A DNA stretch of 35,788 bases from Bacteroidota bacterium (lineage in GTDB: Bacteria; Bacteroidota; Bacteroidia; NS11-12g; UBA955): assembly GCA_027490055.1 (NCBI GenBank), contig JAIXYV010000091.1, forward strand, positions 1 to 35,788. The letters are read 5' to 3'. A program made the position numbers and the translations under genes. The notes beneath the pieces were generated by a model that saw only the letters and a list, made by a program, of their open reading frames with translations, did no database searches and was not told where the DNA came from. Below, piece after piece: positions 8,275 through 15,900 of this stretch. Each line of letters starts with the position of its first letter. Within the stretch, counting starts at the first letter, position 1.

Positions 8275-9510
8275 TTAAATTGGAAATTTGAGTGTAAATG
8301 TAGTACCTTTTTCGGGAATACTCTTAAAGTTTATTTCGCCTTTCAACATCTCAACATACTTTTTTACAATGTTTAAACCTAAACCTGTGCCCTGAATGTT
8401 GCCGATATTATTGGCTCTGTAAAAGCGCTCGAAAATATGCGCCTGATCTTTCAAAGGAATACCTATTCCCTGATCTTTGATTTCTATCGTTAGAAAATTA
8501 AAATCGCGTTTTGCCTTGATTTCAATTAAAGTATTTTCGTTAGAGTACTTAATGGCATTGCTTAACAAATTCAACAGAATATTCTTTAATACTCTCCTAT
8601 CAATAAAAATCTGATCGTTCGTTTGCAGTCCAGTATAGATAAATTTCTGACCAGCCTTAGCGATGCCTTTTATTTCATCCAGTATTTCGTTGATTGCGGC
8701 ATTCAAAAAGATATTTTCAGGATTCGCCATTACCACCCCTTCTTCGAGTTTATCTAAAGATAAAAAATCATTTAAGATATCCGTCAGATGATTCACCGAA
8801 CTCTTTACCCTGTCGATGTGTTTAAACATCTTTTCTTTATCCATGCTTTCAGCATATTTGCCTGATAGAGACACCGAAGACATAATGGTGGCAAGTGGTG
8901 TTCTGAACTCATGCGATGCAGTACTGATAAACCTGGACTTAAGATTATTCAATTCTTTTTCTTTCTCCAGCGCCAGATCAACTTCCTTTTTGGACTCTGT
9001 TAACTTCCTGATCATTTCTGCGAGTTCGAGCGTTCTTTCCTGAACTTTTTGCTCAAGTTCGAGATTGAGTTTAGACAGCTGGAAACTGGTTTTCTTCAAC
9101 AATTCATTTGCTTCTTTCAATTCATCATCTTTCTTTTTCCGTTCGGAAATATCAATAACAAAAGCGACAACGAGCATATCAGAATTCGAACGAACATAAC
9201 TCAGACTGATTTCAACCGGAAATTCGCTACCATCTTTTCTCGCAGCCGATAAATCGCGACCAGCTCCCATGTTTCGTGGCGATGGTGATTTATAATAATT
9301 ATCTCTGTATGCCGTATGCTGAGGGCGGTATCTCGAAGGAATCAGATCCTCTATCTTCAGTTCATACATCTCATCCTCTGTATAGCCAAACATCTGTAAG
9401 GCTTTAGGATTCGATAGAATAAGACGACCATCAGAGTTGCTCACGATTATCCCTTCGGTCGCATCAATGAACATGCCCTGCAATATTTCGTTATAATTGA
9501 TCTTATTCAT
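8275..9510 (-). CDS. PAS-domain sensor histidine kinase, FixL-like, in the cbb3 operon
   Basis: 411 residues, soluble. PAS domain at about 8-125, coiled coil about 125-195, HisKA with ASHEFRTPL and His200, then HATPase with LLNLLSNAIKYS, DQGIGI and GTGLGLNIV. No receiver of its own. In the PAS domain, His65 (YRPQHTAY) and Arg85 (MGAGRD) are 20 residues apart, the same spacing as the haem-ligand His200 and distal Arg220 of Bradyrhizobium FixL. However, this His...GAGR pattern is also common in PAS domains with no proven haem, so haem binding is only possible. It starts 1 base after the UreH/TauE-like gene and is followed 2 bases later by the REC/Crp regulator, its likely phosphorylation partner. 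Oxygen or redox sensing is inferred from context. Confidence 0.9.
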   Translation of the reverse strand: MNKINYNEILQGMFIDATEGIIVSNSDGRLILSNPKALQMFGYTEDEMYELKIEDLIPSRYRPQHTAYRDNYYKSPSPRNMGAGRDLSAARKDGSEFPVEISLSYVRSNSDMLVVAFVIDISERKKKDDELKEANELLKKTSFQLSKLNLELEQKVQERTLELAEMIRKLTESKKEVDLALEKEKELNNLKSRFISTASHEFRTPLATIMSSVSLSGKYAESMDKEKMFKHIDRVKSSVNHLTDILNDFLSLDKLEEGVVMANPENIFLNAAINEILDEIKGIAKAGQKFIYTGLQTNDQIFIDRRVLKNILLNLLSNAIKYSNENTLIEIKAKRDFNFLTIEIKDQGIGIPLKDQAHIFERFYRANNIGNIQGTGLGLNIVKKYVEMLKGEINFKSIPEKGTTFTLKFPI

Positions 9511-9511
9511 A

Positions 9512-10207
9512 TCAGTGTTTACAGCAGTTTTTAACTTCGGTTTTCTGGGTATCCTGACTGAGTTCAGGACTTAAATATGGGATACCTAAATCAACACCTC
9601 TTAAAATCATTAAGGCTCCCACCAACAATGGCAGCAATTTATAAACGACTCTGAAAGGTCTTAATTTTAAAGATAATTTATTGGAGACAAACAACCAGGC
9701 ACCTATAAATACGGGTAAAGTACCAATACCAAAGAGGGCCATATAAGCCATTGCATCAAATGCGTTAGTAAACGTCGCGCAATAAACTGCCGCAATATAA
9801 ATTGCACCACATGGCAATAAGCCATTGAGCCCTCCCAGAATAAAAGCAGAACTGGAACTGCCCTTACTCAGGTAGAAACCAAACCTGGAAACAATTTTTT
9901 TATAAGGTTTATCAACCAGTTGAGGCGTTGGCACTTTAAAGAGTGCAAACAAGGCAAATAAAACCATAAAACTGCCAAGTACAACCGACAGTCCCTGTTG
10001 CATTCTAAACAAAGAGAATGACATTCCGACAGCAAACACAATACTACCAACACCGATGTATACAGCAATTCGCCCTATCTGATAATTCAACGCAAAAAGA
10101 AAAGCATTATGCTTCACTTTTGAAGGAATCATCATCGCCAGGGGACCGCACATGCCGGCACAGTGGAGCGTCGAAATAAGTCCGAAAAGCAGACCGTTAA
10201 TCAGCAT
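9512..10207 (-). CDS. UreH/TauE-like (sulfite exporter TauE/SafE family) membrane protein of cbb3 cluster
   Basis: 231 residues with about six hydrophobic segments. It opens with LISTLHCAGMCGPLA: His15, Cys16 and Cys20 lie in the first membrane helix, a signature of the DsbD_2/UreH-type transporters often encoded beside cbb3 oxidase assembly genes. Glycine-rich GGLNGLLPCGAIY (a second conserved Cys) follows mid-protein. The tail ends KNCCKH, a plausible metal-binding cap. Copper or other metal handling for oxidase maturation is the usual suggestion for this family but is not proven. It sits 1 base after ccoH and 1 base before the PAS kinase, so it is co-translated with them. Confidence 0.85.
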   Translation of the reverse strand: MLINGLLFGLISTLHCAGMCGPLAMMIPSKVKHNAFLFALNYQIGRIAVYIGVGSIVFAVGMSFSLFRMQQGLSVVLGSFMVLFALFALFKVPTPQLVDKPYKKIVSRFGFYLSKGSSSSAFILGGLNGLLPCGAIYIAAVYCATFTNAFDAMAYMALFGIGTLPVFIGAWLFVSNKLSLKLRPFRVVYKLLPLLVGALMILRGVDLGIPYLSPELSQDTQKTEVKNCCKH

Positions 10208-10208
10208 C

Positions 10209-10634
10209 TTACAACTTGATTTTTTTCTCTATAAGCATTGGTTTCCCAGCCTGATAAACACGAATACTTAAATTGTAAATACCCTTAGTTTTAAAAAGCT
10301 GTTTATCGAGTGGCACAATGAAAGCATCTTTAAATCTGATCACAGTATCAGAAGCCTGATCATTCGGTTTATTAAATTTCAACACAATAGAATCTGCTTT
10401 CACAGAGGCAGGTTGTGAGATATAGATTTTAGCATCCTTTTCGCTTACTAAAAAAGAATCGGTGTAAGGATTGCCAGCTAACTTAGCATCAATTTGTTCC
10501 TGATACTTTAGTTCTTCGTTGTAATAATTTTTGGTTTCAAGCTCTACCTTCTGGTTACAGCTTTTAAGAACCATCATCACGATGAGTCCGACAAAGACCA
10601 GGTAGATACCAATAATAAAATATTTAAAATTCAT
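10209..10634 (-). CDS. ccoH: CcoH/FixH cbb3 oxidase assembly protein
   Basis: 141 residues. One N-terminal membrane helix (YFIIGIYLVFVGLIVMMVL) is followed by a periplasmic domain with YYNEELKYQEQID, the conserved start of the FixH domain, and a beta-rich remainder. FixH helps assemble the cbb3 complex, probably with the copper ATPase CcoI. It lies between ccoG (14 bases upstream) and the UreH/TauE-like gene (1 base downstream). Length and motif match the family; confidence is high despite the low sequence conservation of FixH. Confidence 0.9.
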   Translation of the reverse strand: MNFKYFIIGIYLVFVGLIVMMVLKSCNQKVELETKNYYNEELKYQEQIDAKLAGNPYTDSFLVSEKDAKIYISQPASVKADSIVLKFNKPNDQASDTVIRFKDAFIVPLDKQLFKTKGIYNLSIRVYQAGKPMLIEKKIKL

Positions 10635-10648
10635 CTTCTGAAGGGGGT

Positions 10649-12055
10649 TTATTTGTAAATGGGACCTAAGAAGTTAGTTTTGACACGCTCGATTTTTTTA
10701 CCATCGAGATAGACATCTACCACTACTTTGGTTTTATGACCAGTCATCTGACTGTCTGGAACGATCAGGAAAAACTGACCGTCGTATTTGGATTCAGGTT
10801 TAACATGGATATGATTCCCTACAATTTTAATCACTGCACCCTCCGGTTTCACAACTTGTAACTCGAGTTTAACATCGCCATAAGTTTTGTTAATAGTTTT
10901 AATGAGATACAAATTCTGGTAATGGGTGCTATCTAATTGCTGATATAAAATACTGGGAGCTCTGAGTATTGTTGTTTCGATGTTTTCGCGACTGGCCAAA
11001 AGGAAAGTCAACAACCCTAAAAGGATAATCAAAACAACTGTATAGGCTTTAGTTCTCCAGTTGAAGCCTTTTGTTTTACCTACAGATATAGCATTCTCGC
11101 TGGCATAACGAATCAGGCCTTTTGGCTTGTCCATTTTCACCATGATCTCGTCGCAGGCATCGATACAAGCTGTGCAGTTAACACATTCCAGCTGTGTGCC
11201 GTTTCTGATATCTATGGCAGTTGGGCAAACTCTGACGCACATTCCACAATCAACGCAATCGCCTTTAGTGGTATCTATAACCCCTTTTTTCTGGTGACCG
11301 CGAGGTTCGCCACGTTTATAATCATAAGAAATTACAATGGAGTTCTTATCCAGCATAACACCTTGCAAACGACCATAAGGACAAGCGATGATACACACCT
11401 GCTCTCTGAACCAGGCGAAAACAAAGTAAAAGGCACCACTGAAAATAAGTATCATTGAAAATCCTTTCACGTGTTGTGATACAGGTTCGGTAATAATTTT
11501 ATACAACTCGTCTACACCAATGATATACGACAAGAAGGTATTGGAAATAAGAAACGCAATCGCATAAAAAACTGAATGTTTAAGCGTTCTTTTAAAGATC
11601 TTTTCGCCAGTCCATGGACTAGCTTTTAATTTAATTTGTTGAGAGCTGTTTCCATCAATCCAGTATTCAATGCGTCTGAATACCATTTCGAGAAATACTG
11701 TTTGTGGGCAAACCCAGCCGCAAAAAATACGACCGAATGCCACTGTAAACAGAACGATAAAGAGCATAAAGGTAATCATGGCTACGCCAAAAATCACCAG
11801 ATCCTGAGGCCAGAAAATGGCACCAAAGAGAATAAACTTACGCTCCAGGATGTTGAACAGGAACATTGGGTGACCATTGACCTTAAGAAAAGGCAATCCA
11901 AATAATACTGTCAGATAAAAAATAGTAATAAATGTGCGGGCGTTATAAAAGTTGCCTTTGGGCTGCCATGGGAAAACCCATTTGCGTTTACCATCTTTAC
12001 CTATAGTACCTATGGAGTCTCTGTACGACTGATCAACATGTTCCTGTCCATTCAT
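10649..12055 (-). CDS. ccoG: CcoG/FixG/RdxA polyferredoxin, cbb3 oxidase maturation
   Basis: 468 residues. Membrane segments come first (FITIFYLTVLFGLPF and others), with FGRIFCGWVCPQTVF, the conserved FixG Cys-Pro motif. Then come two 4Fe-4S ferredoxin motifs (CVDCGMCVRVCP and CVNCTACIDACD), a further helix near LLGLLTFLLA, and a C-terminal Ig-like domain. CcoG is reported to reduce Cu(II) to Cu(I) for the oxidase CuB centre. It lies 19 bases after ccoP and 14 bases before ccoH. All cluster cysteines are present and the length is normal. The start ATG at 12055 is followed by the family-typical DQSYRDSIGT lead. Confidence 0.95.
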   Translation of the reverse strand: MNGQEHVDQSYRDSIGTIGKDGKRKWVFPWQPKGNFYNARTFITIFYLTVLFGLPFLKVNGHPMFLFNILERKFILFGAIFWPQDLVIFGVAMITFMLFIVLFTVAFGRIFCGWVCPQTVFLEMVFRRIEYWIDGNSSQQIKLKASPWTGEKIFKRTLKHSVFYAIAFLISNTFLSYIIGVDELYKIITEPVSQHVKGFSMILIFSGAFYFVFAWFREQVCIIACPYGRLQGVMLDKNSIVISYDYKRGEPRGHQKKGVIDTTKGDCVDCGMCVRVCPTAIDIRNGTQLECVNCTACIDACDEIMVKMDKPKGLIRYASENAISVGKTKGFNWRTKAYTVVLIILLGLLTFLLASRENIETTILRAPSILYQQLDSTHYQNLYLIKTINKTYGDVKLELQVVKPEGAVIKIVGNHIHVKPESKYDGQFFLIVPDSQMTGHKTKVVVDVYLDGKKIERVKTNFLGPIYK

Positions 12056-12074
12056 GGTATCCTGGATTATAATA

Positions 12075-13256
12075 TTATTTTACTTCGATATTTTTTGTAG
12101 AGTCAACAATTGCTGTTGCAGCGCTATCTATAGCTGCACCTGCAGTTTCTTCGAAAAGATTACCTTCCGGAGCTTTTTGATTCGGAGGATTAGTGCCTTT
12201 GAATGTATGAATATAACTGATGACGTTTTGAATGTCTACAGGACTTAATTCATCCTTCCAGGATTTCATCCCTTTAGTTGTACCATTTTTAACTGTTTTG
12301 AACAGATCACCTGGTTTACCACCGTAAATCCAGTAATTGTCGGCAAAGTTAGGACCGATGCCACCCTGACCCTTATCGCCGTGACAAACGACACAGTTTT
12401 TAACAAAAATTTCGCCACCCTTTGCTAACTTATCACTTTCGGTTGCGAACACCGCATTGGTCTCATCCACGTTCAAAGCCATTTTATTTCTATAGGCCGC
12501 AACACTGGCTTCGGCTTCGGCAATCTCAGTATTGTATTCTTCCTGACTGGATTTAAAAGATCCGGTAACATGGTAACCAATCAGATAAATAACACCTGAA
12601 ATAATTGTGAAATAGAAGCCGTATTTCCACCATGGTGGTAAGTCGTTATCCAACTCACGGATACCATCGTAATTGTGATCCAGCATTACATCTTTATCTG
12701 TTTCAACTGGTTTAACACCAAAGATTTTTCTTGAAATGAAAAGACTGAAACTAGATTGAGCTGGTTTCTCGTTATGCGCAACAGCAGAGGCTGCTTCGCG
12801 TTTTACAATAATTCTTAAGATCATCAGACACAACCAAAGAATTACGAATAACTCGAGCAACAGCACGATAAACAATGAATAGAAAGCTAATGGATGCATT
12901 CCACCAATGGCTGTATCGACGTACATACTTTCTTTAGTCTCAGCTGCTGCCTGAGCAAAAGAACTCTGAGCACCGAAGATAAAAAGAGCAGCTACAACAG
13001 CTTGGATATTTCTTGTACTTAATACCTCTCTTACTTTAGTTTTCACAGAGGTTCTGAGCACTGCCGATAAAATGACAATGACAAACAACAATACGCCTGT
13101 TAAAACACCCATAGAGATAAAAAGAGGGTTATTACTGGTTGCTTCAGGGGCTTTTTCTGCTGCAGTTGCAACGGCTGCTGCGGCATCCTGAGCGTATGCA
13201 TTGACTCCAGTCAAAAACAAGGAGCCTATTGATATTTTTTTTACTAAATTGATCAT
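12075..13256 (-). CDS. ccoP: CcoP, cbb3 oxidase cytochrome c subunit with a single haem
   Basis: 393 residues. The FixP N-domain motif (NYDGIRELDNDLPPWWKYGFY) with its membrane helix is clear from about residue 195. One c-type haem site follows, CVVCH with Cys288, Cys291 and His292; the distal Met is probably in GMKSWKDEL. Classical proteobacterial CcoP has two haem motifs; only one exists here, which is usual in Bacteroidota. Before the FixP part lie about 190 extra residues with a signal-like start, two or three further hydrophobic segments and a second Ala-Gln signal-like stretch (AALFIFGAQSSFAQ). This long Ala-rich lead is odd. The C-terminal tail is Ala/Asp-rich. Situated 7 bases after ccoQ and 19 before ccoG. 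Confidence 0.93.
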   Translation of the reverse strand: MINLVKKISIGSLFLTGVNAYAQDAAAAVATAAEKAPEATSNNPLFISMGVLTGVLLFVIVILSAVLRTSVKTKVREVLSTRNIQAVVAALFIFGAQSSFAQAAAETKESMYVDTAIGGMHPLAFYSLFIVLLLELFVILWLCLMILRIIVKREAASAVAHNEKPAQSSFSLFISRKIFGVKPVETDKDVMLDHNYDGIRELDNDLPPWWKYGFYFTIISGVIYLIGYHVTGSFKSSQEEYNTEIAEAEASVAAYRNKMALNVDETNAVFATESDKLAKGGEIFVKNCVVCHGDKGQGGIGPNFADNYWIYGGKPGDLFKTVKNGTTKGMKSWKDELSPVDIQNVISYIHTFKGTNPPNQKAPEGNLFEETAGAAIDSAATAIVDSTKNIEVK

Positions 13257-13263
13257 AATTGGT

Positions 13264-13434
13264 TTATTGGTTTTTGTTATCGAAAGGTAATTGTTCTATT
13301 TCTTTCAGGTAGTTTTTATCTGTTTTCAGCACAAACCAAAGCAGGCCGACGAAGAACAGAAAAAAGATAAACAAGGAGGTCAGCGGATAGATGCTAACGC
13401 CAGAGATATTTTCGAGATAATGTATAAATTTCAT
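13264..13434 (-). CDS. ccoQ: CcoQ-like small cbb3 oxidase subunit
   Basis: 56 residues read directly from the minus strand. It begins MKFIHYLENISGVSIYP, continues with one membrane helix (LTSLFIFFLFFVGLLWFVL), and ends in a charged tail KTDKNYLKEIEQLP. Size, single helix and the position between ccoNO and ccoP identify it as the CcoQ/FixQ equivalent, which stabilises the complex in other bacteria. The stop is 7 bases before the ccoP start. A hairpin-forming repeat precedes it (13450-13486). Sequence similarity of CcoQ proteins is low, so the call rests partly on position. Confidence 0.88.
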   Translation of the reverse strand: MKFIHYLENISGVSIYPLTSLFIFFLFFVGLLWFVLKTDKNYLKEIEQLPFDNKNQ

Positions 13435-13449
13435 GATTGTGATTTAAAG

Positions 13450-13486
13450 CTCCGTGGTCAATTCCATTGTGGTTTCAACCACGGAG
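13450..13486 (-). repeat. Inverted repeat between ccoNO and ccoQ
   Basis: Perfect 9-bp arms CTCCGTGGT (13450-13458) and ACCACGGAG (13478-13486) around a 19-base centre. An alternative inner hairpin GTGGTT/AACCAC (13469-13482) is also possible, so two structures compete. On the operon transcript (minus) there is no U-run after it, so it is not a strong terminator. It may be a processing or stability element separating the ccoNO message from the rest, or a dispersed palindrome. Confidence 0.7.
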
Positions 13487-13518
13487 TATTTTATATTTTC
13501 AATTTAACCTTTTCTTAA

Positions 13519-15657
13519 TTAATTCTGAGCAGCTTGAGGTTCGGCACTGATATCTTTACCCAGTCGTTGCAGATAGGCAATCACTGCGATAATTTCTTTA
13601 TTTGGCATGGCTTTGATTTTGTCTTTGTTAAGATCAGCAACAATTTCATTTGCCTGCTTCATCAGGTCATCGTTAGCCAGTTTTTCGTAGCCTTTTTCGT
13701 ATGGCACACCTAAAGTTTGCATGGCTTTAATTTTAGCCTCAGTGATGTCCAAATCGATATCGTTTTCGAATAACCATTGATATCTCGGCATGATAGAACC
13801 TGGAGAGGTTGCGCTTGGCTCATACATGTGGTTAAAGTGCCATGAGTTACTTCTGCCAATTTTTGCAGTACCCTCACGCGCTAAATCCGGACCAGTACGT
13901 TTACTGCCCCATTGGAATGGATGGTCGTACACGAATTCACCAGCCTTAGAATATTCGCCATATCTGGCTGTTTCACTTCTAAACGGACGAACCATTTGAG
14001 AGTGGCAGGTATAACAACCTTCTCGGACATAGATATCACGACCCTGAAGTTCGAGTGGTGTGTATGGTTTTACACTGGCGATTGTAGGCACATTGCTCTT
14101 AATTAAGAACGATGGTATAAACTCGACAGCGCCACCTATTAAAATAACAATTAAAGAGAAAACTAATAACTGAACTGGTTTACGTTCAACCCATCTGTGC
14201 CAGTGCTCAGTGTGGTGAGGCACATACTCAGCAGACAATGGTGCAGCTTCAGCTTCTTCGTTATCTACAGCGACCCCAGACTTGATGGTTTTAATCAGAT
14301 TGTAAACCATGATGATTGCACCAATAAAATACAGAGTACCTCCAATAGAACGCAATAAGTAGAATGGTTTCAGGTGAACAACAGTTTCAAGGAACTGGTA
14401 TTTTAAAGTACCATCATCTGTAAACTCTTTCCACATTAAACTTTGTGTCCAGCCTGCCCAGTACATTGGAACGGCATATAACAAAATACCAAGTGTACCT
14501 AACCAGAAGTGTGTATTAGCAAGTGATTTGCTGTATAGAGTAGTTTTGAATAATTTAGGAATCAGGAAGTACAGGATACCAAAGGTTAAGAAACCATTCC
14601 ATCCCAAAGCACCAACGTGAACGTGTGCTACGATCCAATCGGTAAAGTGAGCGATGGCGTTAACATTTTTGAAAGACAGCATCGGACCTTCGAAAGTGGC
14701 CATACCATAGGCAGTAACCGCTACCACCATGAATTTAAGCACCACATCTTCTCTTACTTTATCCCAAACACCTCTAAGTGTTAACAGACCATTGATCATA
14801 CCACCCCATGATGGCGCAATCAACATTACAGAGAAAACAACACCAAGTGACTGAGCCCAGTCTGGCAATGAGGTATAAAGTAAGTGGTGAGGACCAGCCC
14901 AAATGTACAAGAAAATCAAAGCCCAGAAGTGAATGATAGACAATCTGTAAGAATATACTGGTCTGTCTGCTGCTTTAGGTAAGAAGTAATACATTAAACC
15001 CAGGTAAGGCGTTGTCAGGAAGAATGCAACCGCATTGTGACCATACCACCACTGTACCAAAGCATCTTGCATACCAGCATACCAGCTGTAACTTTTAATC
15101 CAGCTATATGGCAATTCAAAAGAGTTTACCAGGTGCAATACTGCTACAGTAACAAAAGTAGCAATGTAGAACCAGATAGCCACGTAAAGGTGACGTTCTC
15201 TTCTTTTAAGAATAGTACCAAACATGTTCCAGCCAAATACGACCCATATAATAGTGATCAGAATATCAATTGGCCATTCCAGTTCGGCGTACTCTTTACC
15301 AGTTGTAAAACCAGCTAAAAGTGTAACAGCCGCCAGAACAATGATTAACTGCCAGCCCCAGAAGTGAATCTTACTAAGGGTGTCGTTAAACATTCTGGTC
15401 TTACACAATCTTTGGAGTGAATAATACACACCCATAAAAATACCATTACCCACAAAAGCGAAAATAATCGCATTGGTGTGTAAGGGTCTCGTGCGACCAA
15501 AGGTGGTTTGTGCCAAATCCAGATTTAGATCCGGGAAAACTAATTGAAAGGCTACCAGTAATCCTACCAGCATCCCTACTAAAGCCCATAACATGGTTGC
15601 GTAGGCAAACCATTTTACAATCTTGTTGTCATAATGAAAGGTTTCTTTATTATTCAT
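13519..15657 (-). CDS. ccoNO: Fused CcoN-CcoO, cbb3-type cytochrome c oxidase subunits I and II
   Basis: 712 residues. The first ~490 are the twelve-helix haem-copper subunit CcoN, with haem ligand regions RPLHTNAIIFAF, WYGHNAVAFFL, the GPHHLLYTSLP motif (CuB histidines) and DWIVAHVHVGALGWNG. The C-terminal ~200 are CcoO: one membrane anchor (LLVFSLIVILIGGAVEFIP), the LQGRDIYVREGCYTCHSQ haem c site (Cys548, Cys551, His552) and a C-terminal cytochrome fold. It is the catalytic core of a high-affinity terminal oxidase that reduces oxygen and pumps protons. In Proteobacteria the two are separate genes; fusion is the normal state in Bacteroidota. It starts 18 bases after ccoS. No residue of the active site appears missing. 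Confidence 0.97.
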   Translation of the reverse strand: MNNKETFHYDNKIVKWFAYATMLWALVGMLVGLLVAFQLVFPDLNLDLAQTTFGRTRPLHTNAIIFAFVGNGIFMGVYYSLQRLCKTRMFNDTLSKIHFWGWQLIIVLAAVTLLAGFTTGKEYAELEWPIDILITIIWVVFGWNMFGTILKRRERHLYVAIWFYIATFVTVAVLHLVNSFELPYSWIKSYSWYAGMQDALVQWWYGHNAVAFFLTTPYLGLMYYFLPKAADRPVYSYRLSIIHFWALIFLYIWAGPHHLLYTSLPDWAQSLGVVFSVMLIAPSWGGMINGLLTLRGVWDKVREDVVLKFMVVAVTAYGMATFEGPMLSFKNVNAIAHFTDWIVAHVHVGALGWNGFLTFGILYFLIPKLFKTTLYSKSLANTHFWLGTLGILLYAVPMYWAGWTQSLMWKEFTDDGTLKYQFLETVVHLKPFYLLRSIGGTLYFIGAIIMVYNLIKTIKSGVAVDNEEAEAAPLSAEYVPHHTEHWHRWVERKPVQLLVFSLIVILIGGAVEFIPSFLIKSNVPTIASVKPYTPLELQGRDIYVREGCYTCHSQMVRPFRSETARYGEYSKAGEFVYDHPFQWGSKRTGPDLAREGTAKIGRSNSWHFNHMYEPSATSPGSIMPRYQWLFENDIDLDITEAKIKAMQTLGVPYEKGYEKLANDDLMKQANEIVADLNKDKIKAMPNKEIIAVIAYLQRLGKDISAEPQAAQN

Positions 15658-15675
15658 ATTATTTTGGATAAGTTG

Positions 15676-15828
15676 TTAATTTTTGATGTCGTTATCTTCG
15701 AACAGAATTCTAACCGATGGCGTGTAGGTATCTTTGAACTGTCCTTTGCGGGAAGCCTTGATAAACATATACAGGAAAAACAGTGCTAACAGTAGACTTG
15801 CGCTGATTAAAATGATCATTATTTCCAT
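15676..15828 (-). CDS. ccoS: CcoS cbb3 oxidase maturation protein
   Basis: 50 residues read from the minus strand: MEIMIILISASLLLALFF is a single membrane helix. The CcoS hallmark follows, KGQFKDTYTPSVRILFED (family pattern GQFDD...TPxxRxLFDD). CcoS is needed for cofactor insertion into CcoN. The ATG at 15828 is chosen because a -7 promoter box lies just upstream (15833-15840); Met4 is an alternative. It is the first gene of the operon, 18 bases before ccoNO. Confidence 0.93.
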   Translation of the reverse strand: MEIMIILISASLLLALFFLYMFIKASRKGQFKDTYTPSVRILFEDNDIKN

Positions 15829-15832
15829 GCCT

Positions 15833-15840
15833 CAAAATTA
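15833..15840 (-). promoter_or_regulatory. -7 promoter box of the cco operon
   Basis: Minus strand TAATTTTG matches TAnnTTTG exactly and ends 4 bases before the ccoS ATG. No TTG/TTTG -33 element occurs 17-23 bases upstream (the minus strand there reads TCATAATGCC). This is the pattern expected of an activator-dependent promoter, and Crp/Fnr-like sites lie in the right place. Confidence 0.65.
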
Positions 15841-15863
15841 TTTTAAGTATGCTCGGGGCATTA

Positions 15864-15875
15864 TGACCGCAGTCA
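15864..15875. promoter_or_regulatory. Crp/Fnr-type operator, proximal site
   Basis: TGACCGCAGTCA, a palindrome TGAC-N4-GTCA, the geometry of Fnr/Dnr-family sites (TTGAy-N4-rTCAA) without the outer T/A. Its centre is about 42 bases upstream of the start predicted from the -7 box, the class II activator position. Probable binding site of the REC/Crp regulator encoded at the end of the same operon (inference). Confidence 0.55.
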
Positions 15876-15886
15876 GTAAAAAAAGG

Positions 15887-15898
15887 TGACAATGGTCA
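15887..15898. promoter_or_regulatory. Crp/Fnr-type operator, distal site
   Basis: TGACAATGGTCA, the same TGAC-N4-GTCA palindrome as the proximal site. The centres are 23 bases apart, close to two helical turns, so both could be bound on one DNA face. The N4 core differs (AATG against CGCA), which argues that the arms are the conserved part. Confidence 0.55.
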
Positions 15899-15900
15899 GT

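Noticed and set aside
13291-13518. Plus-strand frame of 75 codons in the ccoNO-ccoP gap
   Set aside because: It is antisense to the real ccoQ gene found on the minus strand.
15710-15892. Minus-strand frame of 60 codons overlapping ccoS
   Set aside because: Different frame from the clear CcoS protein; it also covers the operators.
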